Translations under genes and position numbers: made by a program
Notes under the pieces: model-generated
What the model was told of the DNA's origin: nothing
The model's database searches: none
What the model saw: only the letters and a program-made list of their open reading frames with translations
Shown here: positions 31,191 to 38,523 of the stretch, in pieces
How the letters are laid out: the number at the start of each line of letters is the position of its first letter
How positions within the stretch are numbered: position 1 is the stretch's first letter
DNA from: Oscillospiraceae bacterium
GTDB taxonomy: Bacteria > Bacillota > Clostridia > Oscillospirales > Oscillospiraceae
Assembly (NCBI GenBank): GCA_009781855.1
Contig: WQUY01000015.1
Location: 1 to 43,617 of the forward strand
Length of the DNA stretch: 43,617 bases
Reading direction: 5' to 3'

Positions 31191-32297
31191 TTACTCAAAC
31201 CCACCCCAAACCGGCACGCCGGTATACTCTTTTGCCTCAACCTCACCGCGCAAAACGCGAATTGCACCAGAAGCCAGAGCCTGGAGTTCATACTCACCGG
31301 GCATTACAACGACCTCAGCAATCCAGCTTATATATTCGGTCAGATTCTTTGTAAACTCTGCATTGTTTGAAATGCCACCGGTCAAAATGATGGCATCCAC
31401 CTTGCCTTTTAACGCTGCCGCCATTGACCCGACATATTTTGCATGTTGGTAAATCATGCCATCAACGATAAGCTGAACAAATGAATCGCCATTTTTAATC
31501 AGCTCATAAACCTCATCCATGTCCGAGGTGCCAAAGTAGTCAGTAAGCCCGCCATTTCTGTTGAGCTTGTTGGTTAGCTCGGTTTTTGTATACTGGCCGC
31601 TATACGCAAGATCAAGAACTTTCATGTAAGGCAAATCGCCTGCCCTGGTCGGCGACATGGGGCCGGACCCCTTGATTATATCGTTAGAATCAATCATCTG
31701 ACCCTTTTTGTGAGCGGTAATGGAAATGCCGCCTCCGGTATGGCAGATAATGAGATTTGTTTCTTCATATTTGAGTCCTCTGGATGCACAAAACCGCGCT
31801 GCCGTCTCTTTCTGGTTGAGCGCATGTAAGTGACTTTCTCGATAAAGCCCCTTGATGCCGGTTACACGGGCAACATCACTAAACTCATCAACATCCGGCG
31901 GATTTACGATAAATGCCGGTTTTCCATATTTGTCAGCAAACTTCTTCGCAATCTGCGACCCAAGCTGCGCAGGATGATGCATACCATTCATGCCTGTTGC
32001 AGCATGTTTGGCAAGCAAATCGGTAACTGTGTATACGCCGCCCGCCACTGAACGCAGACCGCCGCCGCGACCGGCATAAACATCAACGTCTTCCATCGCA
32101 TAGCCGTGAGCGGCCATACTTTTTGCCACCATTTTGGTTCGATACTCAAGCTGATCTTGGATATCTGCAAATTTGCTAAGGTCTTGCGGGCTATGCACAA
32201 CAGCAGTGCTGAAAAGAATGTCAAAATCATCAAATAGTGCAATCTTTGTTGTGGTTGAACCCGGATTGATTGCCAAAACCCTAATCTTTTTACCCAT
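31191..32297 (-). CDS. buk: Butyrate kinase
   Basis: 368 residues from the ATG at 32297 behind GGGAG; an in-frame leader to 32387 has no site and lies in a terminator region. Motifs of the acetate/butyrate kinase (ASKHA) family are NPGSTTTKIALFDD, GRGGGLRSV, MNGMHHPAQLGSQIA, LIICHTGGGIS and LTGGISNNAEF. It converts butyryl phosphate and ADP to butyrate and ATP, the last step of butyrate fermentation. Length and motifs are typical of Buk rather than acetate kinase (about 400). The phosphotransbutyrylase gene lies directly upstream, though an intrinsic terminator sits between them. A branched-chain version (isobutyrate or isovalerate) cannot be excluded. Confidence 0.94.
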   Translation of the reverse strand: MGKKIRVLAINPGSTTTKIALFDDFDILFSTAVVHSPQDLSKFADIQDQLEYRTKMVAKSMAAHGYAMEDVDVYAGRGGGLRSVAGGVYTVTDLLAKHAATGMNGMHHPAQLGSQIAKKFADKYGKPAFIVNPPDVDEFSDVARVTGIKGLYRESHLHALNQKETAARFCASRGLKYEETNLIICHTGGGISITAHKKGQMIDSNDIIKGSGPMSPTRAGDLPYMKVLDLAYSGQYTKTELTNKLNRNGGLTDYFGTSDMDEVYELIKNGDSFVQLIVDGMIYQHAKYVGSMAAALKGKVDAIILTGGISNNAEFTKNLTEYISWIAEVVVMPGEYELQALASGAIRVLRGEVEAKEYTGVPVWGGFE

Positions 32298-32390
32298 TAA
32301 CAAACTCCCTCGTTGTGGTATGCTGGGGGTCTGACTAATGATTTTCTGTTTTGCTCGGAACGGGTCTCGTCGCCCTACACTTCGCAAAAC

Positions 32391-32419
32391 AAAAAACCAT
32401 CAGCCAGCCCCTTGATGGT
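32391..32419 (-). terminator. Intrinsic terminator between ptb and buk
   Basis: On the minus strand ACCATCA (32413-32419) pairs with TGATGGT (32396-32402), followed by TTTTTT. It lies about 70 bases after the ptb stop, in a 183-base gap that also has a perfect CCCTCGAGGG palindrome (beside the ptb stop) and GTTTTGC/GCAAAAC arms near 32348-32390 around a GC-rich core. Read-through or a second promoter is needed for buk expression. Confidence 0.7.
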
Positions 32420-32480
32420 CTGTGCTCTGTTATCTTTTCAGACTTGCGCTCTCTTAGCGCTGAAATTTCCCTCGAGGGTC

Positions 32481-33389
32481 TCAGTGTTTACCTAAAACAG
32501 CCGCCAGAGCAATTGAATGATACTTGTCTGACGGTGCGGCGCTTCTAGACGTCAGAATAACCGGAACAACTGCACCCAAAACCGTTCCGGCGGTCTGCGC
32601 CCCTGCCATTCCCGTAAGGCATTTTGCAAGAATATTACCCGCGACTAAGTCCGGAACGATGAGCAAATCAGCATCGCCCGCTATCGGACTGATATATCCC
32701 TTAATCTTTGCAGCTTCGGAGCTTGTTGCCAAATCAAATGAAATCGGCCCCTCAATGACACAATTTTTGATTTTGCCAAGCTCATTCATCTTCTTTAGCG
32801 CATCGGCATCAACTGTATCATGGATTTTTGGGTTAACCGCCTCTATCGAAGATAATATTGCGACCTTTGGACGATCTATTCCCAAGGTGTTGAGCATCCC
32901 CACTGCATTTTCAACAATTGCACGCTTGCTTTCAAAATCAGGATAAGTATTGATGGCCATATCGCTTATAGCAAAAAGCTTATGATAGGCGGATGTTTCG
33001 AAAAGACCGGCAAGCGATAAGCGGCCGCCAGCCATAAGTTCATTGCGCTCATCTATAACAGCCTTCATAAACTCGGAGGTGTTGATACTTCCTTTCATAA
33101 GCGCAGCGGCATCCCCGGAATGGATCAAATCGACCGCAAGCTTCATAGAAGATTTTGAATCATTTGAGGCTATAATCTCAAAATCCATAGGAAAGGCGCC
33201 GAATTTTTCTATTAGCGCCCTAATTTTCATGCTATCACCGATAAGGATGGGCTGAATTACACCATCGTTTGCCGCAGTGACTATTGACTGCACAGTGTGC
33301 TCATCCTGTGCCTCAACAACAGCCACAACAGGCTTGCTTTTCATTGCCTTTGCAGATTTTGCTAAATCAGCAAAACAGGTTATGTTCAT
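32481..33389 (-). CDS. ptb: Phosphate butyryltransferase
   Basis: 302 residues of the phosphate acetyl/butyryl transferase family. Features are VAVVEAQDEHTVQSI, IQPILIGD, DAAALMKGSINTSEFMKAV, FAISDMAINTYPDF and the C-terminal AGDADLLIVPDLVAGNILAK. It exchanges CoA for phosphate on butyryl-CoA and feeds butyrate kinase. Length fits Ptb (about 300) and not the larger Pta. GGGAGTGG precedes the ATG and a promoter with TTGAAA and TATTCT lies upstream. The gene order ptb then buk is as in many butyrate formers. Confidence 0.94.
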   Translation of the reverse strand: MNITCFADLAKSAKAMKSKPVVAVVEAQDEHTVQSIVTAANDGVIQPILIGDSMKIRALIEKFGAFPMDFEIIASNDSKSSMKLAVDLIHSGDAAALMKGSINTSEFMKAVIDERNELMAGGRLSLAGLFETSAYHKLFAISDMAINTYPDFESKRAIVENAVGMLNTLGIDRPKVAILSSIEAVNPKIHDTVDADALKKMNELGKIKNCVIEGPISFDLATSSEAAKIKGYISPIAGDADLLIVPDLVAGNILAKCLTGMAGAQTAGTVLGAVVPVILTSRSAAPSDKYHSIALAAVLGKH

Positions 33390-33426
33390 AAGAAAGCCAC
33401 TCCCATAACGATCCTGAATTTCACTT

Positions 33427-33455
33427 AGAATACCATTTTATGGAGCATGTTTCAA
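33427..33455 (-). promoter_or_regulatory. Promoter of ptb
   Basis: On the minus strand TTGAAA (33450-33455), 17 bases, TATTCT (33427-33432). It starts just after the hydrogenase operon terminator, supporting an independent transcript. Confidence 0.5.
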
Positions 33456-33466
33456 CAACTAAATCA

Positions 33467-33500
33467 CAAAAAAGCCAGGGAGCGACTAAAGCCGCTCCCT
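33467..33500 (-). terminator. Terminator of the hydrogenase operon
   Basis: Minus strand arms AGGGAGCG (33493-33500) and CGCTCCCT (33477-33484) with an eight-base loop, followed by GGC and a run of T residues. It lies about 40 bases after the hydA stop. Confidence 0.85.
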
Positions 33501-33538
33501 GCGCAATCAAATCGGACTATTGTCTATGCTTGCGACGG

Positions 33539-35569
33539 TTATTGAGGCAGTACAACGCCGATAGCCTCGACAGCCTTCTCCAGTGTGCAATGCTCGATAA
33601 GCTGGTCATTTACCAAAAGAACCGGACCTTTGCCGCATTTCGTTGCACAGAATCTGGCCTTAAACTCAGTGTTTGCCTCAAGGCCGTTGTCGCGAATATA
33701 CTTCATGAGATTGCCATACAAAGCCTGAGCGCCTTTTGTGAAGCAACTTCTGCCGAAACATATGGTCAAATTGAGCTTTGTTTCAGCGGTAGGCGTACTC
33801 AAAACGAAATCATCCTCTTTGATAAGGCGGCGATTACCGTACTTGGTGTGCAAAAGCTCATGGATTTTGTGTTCGTCAAAGTCCTCATCATAAAGTTTTT
33901 TGACGACTGGATTTTCGCCCGATGAATGGAATGGCAACATGCGGTCGTTGTCATACAAACCTTTAGCACGTTTGCTATTGTCCTCATCACACTGAGGAGT
34001 CGGCTGACCTGCACCGTTGACACAGCCGCCCGGACAAGCCATGACCTCTATGAGATCAAAGCTTTCTTCACCGTTTTGGACTCTGTCAATGAGCGCTCTG
34101 GCGTTCGCAAGACCGCTGACTACTGCAAGCCTCAGGGTGTTGCCGCCGATTTCGATTTCGCCTATTTTAGTGCCACTTTTGCCACGGAATTGCTTAAACT
34201 CGCGTGATGGACCCGGTTCAAGCTCTTTTGCAGCATATCGCAAGACAGACTCACAAACGCCGCCTGTTGAACCAAATATGATGGCGCCACCTGTTGCGAA
34301 ACTAAGCGGCATATCCAGAGCAGAGAAACCAAGTTTTTCAAACTCAATTCCATGCTCTTTAATCATGCGGGCAAGCTCCTCAGTGGTGATAACATGGTCT
34401 ATATCGGGGTTGCCGTCAACGGCAAACTCAGGTCTGTTTGCTTCGAATTTCTTGGCGGTGCAAGGGCCGACCATAACGATGACGATTTTATCTCGTGAAA
34501 CGCCAAGCTCCTTGGAAAGCTGCTCCTTACACACAGAGCCGAACAGCGACATCGGGCTTCTTACTGTTGAAAGATTGTTTAGAAGATTCGGATAGTATTC
34601 TTCGGCAAACTTGACCCATGCAGGGCAGCAAGAAGTGAACTGCGGAAGATTTTTTTGCTCTGTGTATCTCTGAATAAATTCATTGCCCTCTTCAACAGTG
34701 GTGAGGTCAGCAGCGAAGTTTAGGTCAAATACGCGATCAAAGCCCATAATCCGAAGTGCTGAGACAATCTTGCCAATGTTGTTGATGCCGGCTTCTTCAC
34801 CAAAGCATTCACCTATAGCCACACGGACAGCAGGTGCAACTGTAGCAACTACAATCTTATCTTTATTATGGACTTCGTTCCAGACATCGGTAAGGTTTGT
34901 TTTTATTGTAAGCGCTCCGACTGGGCAAACCTTGACACATTGACCGCAGCCTACGCACTCAACCTCGCCAATGCCCTTATTGCCACAAGTGACCACACGA
35001 GCATCAGCGCCCCTGTATGCAAAGTCCAGTGAACCGACAGACTGAATTTCATCACATACTCTGACACAGTCGCCGCACAAAATACACTTTGCGGGATCCC
35101 GTGCGATACATGGTGAGGACAAATCTTTTTCGTCTTGGGCGACCATTTGCTTGAAACGAACATCTTTTACGCCAAGTTGCGTTGCGATGTCCTGAAGCTT
35201 ACATGCGCCGCTCTTGGGGCATGTGGTACAGGAGTGATCGGAACTTGCAAGCATAAGCTCAATAATCATTTTTCTCATGTCGCGGATGGTCTTTGTGTTG
35301 GTGCGAATCACCATGCCCGGTTCCGCTTTTGTTGAGCAAGCAGGAAAGATGCCGGGATGTCTGTCTTCGATTTCAACCATACACATACGGCAAGCGCCGT
35401 AAACGCTCAAATCAGAGTGATAACAAAATGTCGGAAGCTCAATACCAGCTTTGCGGATAACTTCGAGAAGATTGGACTCATCGCCCAATGTCACAGGAAT
35501 TGAGTCAACAGTAATGGTTTTAAGATTCGAAGTTTTTGTTACATTGTTGGAATTTAAATTCGTATTCAT
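33539..35569 (-). CDS. hydA: [FeFe] hydrogenase catalytic subunit HydA (NADH/ferredoxin type)
   Basis: 676 residues from the ATG at 35569 (GGGGGA upstream; an extension to 35611 overlaps hydB). In order there are an N-terminal [2Fe-2S] domain (CYHSDLSVYGACRMC), a His-Cys cluster region (DHSCTTCPKSGACKLQ), two [4Fe-4S] sites (CILCGDCVRVC, CVGCGQCVKVCP), and H-cluster motifs L1 FTSCCPAW, L2 VGPCTAKKFEA and L3 ACPGGCVNGAGQP. The C-terminus carries an extra thioredoxin-like [2Fe-2S] domain (CFGRSC and RFCATKC). The extra domain and the hydC-hydB-hydA order match trimeric electron-bifurcating hydrogenases, which use NADH plus reduced ferredoxin to make hydrogen. Bifurcation itself is inferred. Confidence 0.95.
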   Translation of the reverse strand: MNTNLNSNNVTKTSNLKTITVDSIPVTLGDESNLLEVIRKAGIELPTFCYHSDLSVYGACRMCMVEIEDRHPGIFPACSTKAEPGMVIRTNTKTIRDMRKMIIELMLASSDHSCTTCPKSGACKLQDIATQLGVKDVRFKQMVAQDEKDLSSPCIARDPAKCILCGDCVRVCDEIQSVGSLDFAYRGADARVVTCGNKGIGEVECVGCGQCVKVCPVGALTIKTNLTDVWNEVHNKDKIVVATVAPAVRVAIGECFGEEAGINNIGKIVSALRIMGFDRVFDLNFAADLTTVEEGNEFIQRYTEQKNLPQFTSCCPAWVKFAEEYYPNLLNNLSTVRSPMSLFGSVCKEQLSKELGVSRDKIVIVMVGPCTAKKFEANRPEFAVDGNPDIDHVITTEELARMIKEHGIEFEKLGFSALDMPLSFATGGAIIFGSTGGVCESVLRYAAKELEPGPSREFKQFRGKSGTKIGEIEIGGNTLRLAVVSGLANARALIDRVQNGEESFDLIEVMACPGGCVNGAGQPTPQCDEDNSKRAKGLYDNDRMLPFHSSGENPVVKKLYDEDFDEHKIHELLHTKYGNRRLIKEDDFVLSTPTAETKLNLTICFGRSCFTKGAQALYGNLMKYIRDNGLEANTEFKARFCATKCGKGPVLLVNDQLIEHCTLEKAVEAIGVVLPQ

Positions 35570-35580
35570 ATCTGTTCCCC

Positions 35581-37500
35581 CTAACCCCTTATGATCGCAT
35601 CGAATTTGCATACATCAGCACAAACGCCGCATTTGATGCACTTCTCGCCGTCGATCACATAAGGTTTGCCTTTTTCGCCGGAAATGCATTCGATGGGACA
35701 CTTTTTGGCACAAAGTGTACATCCTTTGCATTTTTCGGGGATAACCACATAGCTGCAAAGCGCTTCGCAGTTACCTGTTGGACAACGTTTGTCTATTACA
35801 TGCGCCATAACCTCTTCGCGGAAGTACTTTAAGGACGACAGAACCGGATTCGGTGCTGTTTTACCCAATGCGCAAAGAGAGCCAACTTTTACAGTGTTTG
35901 CAAGCTCTTCAAGAAGTGTTATGGTTTCTTCTGTAGCTTCGCCATCGATGACCTGATCCAGTATGGCCAACATTTGGCGTGTGCCTTCACGGCAAACCAC
36001 ACATTTACCGCAACTTTCGTTTTGCGTAAACTGCATAAAGTAGCGAGCAATTTTTACCATACAGGTGTTTTGGTTCATAACAACAACACCGCCAGAGCCT
36101 ACCATTGCACCGACTGATGCGAGATTGTCATAATCCAAAGGTAAATCCATATGATCCTGGGTCAGACAGCCGCCCGACGGGCCACCAATTTGCACAGCTT
36201 TGTAATCGGTGGGAGCGAGATTGCCGTCTGCGTCCCTGACCAGATTGCCGTCATCATCAATGACACCGCCGCCGATGTCCTTGACTATTTCACGAAGGGT
36301 GATGCCAAATGGAACTTCAATAAGCCCTGTGTTGGCGACATGCCCTGTGAGTGCAAATGTTTTTGTGCCTTTGGCTGTTTCTGTACCAAGTTTGGCATAT
36401 TCTTTAGCGCCCATACGCATTATGAGCGGAACTGCTGCAAGGGTTTCAACATTGTTTATAACCGTGGGTTTGCCAAACAAGCCGACTTCGGCTGGATATG
36501 GAGGTTTGAGTGTTGGCATACCGCGCTTGCCTTCGATGGATGCAATGAGTGCAGTTTCTTCACCACAAACAAATGCTCCGGCACCTTCCATGATATGGAT
36601 TTCAAAGCTTTTGCCTGAGCCGAAGATATTTTTGCCCAAAACACCAGCCTCGCGAGCTTTTTTGAGTGCTATTTTCAAACGCTCACATGCCAGGGGATAT
36701 TCCATGCGCACATAAATATAACCCTCTTGCGCATTTACGGCTTGGGCTGCAATAATCATACCCTCAATAACCGAATGGGGGTTGCCCTCCAGCAGACACC
36801 TGTCCATAAAAGCACCGGGGTCGCCTTCGTCGCCGTTGCATATGACATACTTTATATCAGCTTCGTTTTGGCGTGTGATATCCCATTTTCTGCCCGTTGG
36901 GAAACCGCCGCCGCCGCGTCCGCGCAAACCGGACTCAAGCATTGCGTTGCAAATCTCGACGTCGGTCATTTTGATAACGGCTTCACGAGCCTGGAAATAA
37001 CCGCCGTGGTGGATGTATTCGTCGATGTTATTGGCGTCGATGTTACCGCAAAGTTCGAGTAAAAGACGCTTCTGACGAGCATAAAACGGGATGTGATGTT
37101 CTTCCGCAATTGCTTCGCCGGTTGAAGGTAGCCTGTAGAGCAGTCGGTCGATTATTTCATCGCCCAAAAGTGTCTTTTCGACGATCTCGTCGATATCTTC
37201 GGGTTTGACGCAGACATAAAGAACACCCTTGGGGAAACAGTGGACAAGCGGACCCATTTGGCAAAAGCCCTGACATCCGCTCATAGCCAAAGCCATATCC
37301 CCATGGCCAGCCTCTTTTTCCAGTGCTACATCGAATGTGAAGTTATGTTTCTCCGAAAGCTCAATAAAACGATCGTAGATTTTCATTGCGCCGTTGGCCA
37401 TACAGCCGGTACCCGCACAAATGATAACGCGGCTTTTATGCGTTGCTGCGGCACGCCCAAATTGTTCACTACGGGCTTCAAGCGATAAAAGATTAGGCAT
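35581..37500 (-). CDS. hydB: NADH-binding hydrogenase subunit HydB (NuoF-like)
   Basis: 639 residues. It has an N-terminal thioredoxin-like [2Fe-2S] domain (CAGTGCMANG, then SGCQGFC), the NADH/FMN domain (GRGGGGFPTGRKWD, CNGDEGDPGAFMDR, GAGAFVCGEETALI), an SLBB segment, the NuoF [4Fe-4S] motif ESCGKCVVCREGT, and a C-terminal pair of ferredoxin clusters (CKGCTLCAKKCP, CIKCGVCADVC). This long form is typical of HydB. It is the flavin subunit where NADH is handled. The start overlaps the hydC stop by eight bases with GGAGG upstream, so the genes are coupled. Confidence 0.95.
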   Translation of the reverse strand: MPNLLSLEARSEQFGRAAATHKSRVIICAGTGCMANGAMKIYDRFIELSEKHNFTFDVALEKEAGHGDMALAMSGCQGFCQMGPLVHCFPKGVLYVCVKPEDIDEIVEKTLLGDEIIDRLLYRLPSTGEAIAEEHHIPFYARQKRLLLELCGNIDANNIDEYIHHGGYFQAREAVIKMTDVEICNAMLESGLRGRGGGGFPTGRKWDITRQNEADIKYVICNGDEGDPGAFMDRCLLEGNPHSVIEGMIIAAQAVNAQEGYIYVRMEYPLACERLKIALKKAREAGVLGKNIFGSGKSFEIHIMEGAGAFVCGEETALIASIEGKRGMPTLKPPYPAEVGLFGKPTVINNVETLAAVPLIMRMGAKEYAKLGTETAKGTKTFALTGHVANTGLIEVPFGITLREIVKDIGGGVIDDDGNLVRDADGNLAPTDYKAVQIGGPSGGCLTQDHMDLPLDYDNLASVGAMVGSGGVVVMNQNTCMVKIARYFMQFTQNESCGKCVVCREGTRQMLAILDQVIDGEATEETITLLEELANTVKVGSLCALGKTAPNPVLSSLKYFREEVMAHVIDKRCPTGNCEALCSYVVIPEKCKGCTLCAKKCPIECISGEKGKPYVIDGEKCIKCGVCADVCKFDAIIRG

Positions 37501-37996
37501 TGGCAGCTTCCTCCTCTTTGTATTTTTTAACTAACTCGACAGTCTTTTCCTTAGTCATTGCACCGTAAACATCTTCATTGATGGTAATGACGGGAGCAAG
37601 GCCACATGCACCGATACATGCAACCTCTTCAAGTGTAAACAGGTTGTCTTCTGTGGTGTGCGTTTTCTCATCAAGCCCCAGTTCGGCCTGAAAAGTCTTT
37701 ATAATCTCTGTTGATTTTCTAACGTGGCACGCAGTACCGTCACAAACTCTGATGACGTACTTACCCTTTGGTTCGAGAGTGAAATGTGAGTAAAACGTTG
37801 CAACGCCAAAAACTGACCCCGGTGTGACACCCAAAGCATTTGCGACATAATTCATTACATCTTTGGGTAGGTATGAATATGCCGCCTGAATCTCCTGCAA
37901 AATTGGAACGAGCATGTGCGGATTGCACTCGTACTTTTCCAAAACGGCGCAGACGCTCTCAAACTTTGTGCCGAATTCTTGCACATTTTTTTGCAC
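37493..37996 (-). CDS. hydC: Hydrogenase subunit HydC (NuoE-like [2Fe-2S] protein)
   Basis: 167 residues with the NuoE layout: an N-terminal helical bundle (LVPILQEIQAAYSYLP, YVANALGVTPGSVFGVATFY) and a thioredoxin-like [2Fe-2S] site formed by CDGTACHVRKS and CIGACGLAPV. It relays electrons between HydB and HydA. The start is GTG at 37996, nine bases after AGGAGG; an ATG a few codons later is out of frame. It is the first gene of the operon, with a promoter at 38038-38065. Confidence 0.93.
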   Translation of the reverse strand: MQKNVQEFGTKFESVCAVLEKYECNPHMLVPILQEIQAAYSYLPKDVMNYVANALGVTPGSVFGVATFYSHFTLEPKGKYVIRVCDGTACHVRKSTEIIKTFQAELGLDEKTHTTEDNLFTLEEVACIGACGLAPVITINEDVYGAMTKEKTVELVKKYKEEEAANA

Positions 37997-38037
37997 TTCC
38001 TAATTCCTCCTATTTCCATATTTGTTGTTCGACAGTT

Positions 38038-38065
38038 ATTCTAACACACATGGAATGGCATTGAA
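38038..38065 (-). promoter_or_regulatory. Candidate promoter of hydCBA
   Basis: On the minus strand TTCAAT (38060-38065), 16 bases ending in TGT (extended element), TAGAAT (38038-38043). The hydC start lies about 40 bases downstream. Confidence 0.45.
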
Positions 38066-38150
38066 AGTAAATTGGTGACTAAAGTTTGGTAATATTTGCT
38101 ACTGTAGCTGTGGCTATTGCTTTTCGATGCACACAGCACACAAAAAAATA

Positions 38151-38179
38151 TTGACAATCACAATTTGCTGTGTTAGAGT
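38151..38179 (+). promoter_or_regulatory. Promoter of the T-box/beta-eliminating lyase gene
   Basis: A perfect TTGACA (38151-38156), a 17-base spacer ending TGT (extended -10), and TAGAGT (38174-38179). The transcript would start near 38186, just before the T-box structure. Confidence 0.7.
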
Positions 38180-38185
38180 TTACAG

Positions 38186-38485
38186 CAATAAATGCCATGA
38201 CGGAGAGAAACTCCACCATAATCGGCAAACTCGCCATGAAGCGAGCAGAGATACTGCGGTTGGTGCAAGCAGGTGCTGAGGGCTGGAAAATACACTCCCG
38301 AGCTGATGTTTTGAAAACCCGATTTATATTGGGCTACTAGAAGCATTCGTCTGCCCCACGTCACGGGGGAAAGGATTATTGGATCCTTAAGAGTGACGGC
38401 TCAGCTTGAGCCGTAATCAGGGTGGTACCGCGGGTTGTTATTCTCGTCCCTGAGTGAGTCCTAACTTGCTCAGGGACGTTTTTAT
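38186..38485 (+). ncRNA. T-box leader, apparently tyrosine-specific
   Basis: The hallmark AGGGTGGTACCGCGGG is at 38419-38434. Stem I starts near 38221 (ATCGG and CTCG pairing with CGAG and CTGAT near 38299-38307). It has the AG-bulge sequence AGAGA and the apical loop GGTGCAA. On its 3' side the specifier loop reads GGAAAATACACTCC, with UAC (Tyr) in the usual place before ACU. The acceptor-binding bulge reads UGGU, which pairs with an A discriminator as in tRNA-Tyr; tRNA-Trp, with G, would need UGGC. CAGGG in the antiterminator can pair with CCCTG, competing with the terminator at 38445-38485. Uncharged tRNA-Tyr should therefore allow read-through into the lyase gene. Confidence 0.9.
38445..38485 (+). 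terminator. Terminator of the T-box leader
   Basis: CGTCCCTGAG (38445-38454) pairs with CTCAGGGACG (38469-38478), followed by TTTTTAT. Its 5' arm overlaps the 3' arm of the antiterminator, as expected for a transcription-attenuating T-box. Confidence 0.9.
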
Positions 38486-38523
38486 TTGGGCGAGAAAACT
38501 ATTTATAATGGGAGAAAGCGAAT

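Noticed and set aside
38202-38214. GGAG-CTCC hairpin as a separate riboswitch upstream of the T-box
   Set aside because: The stem has only four pairs and lies in the expected 5' leader of the T-box. No known aptamer pattern was seen.
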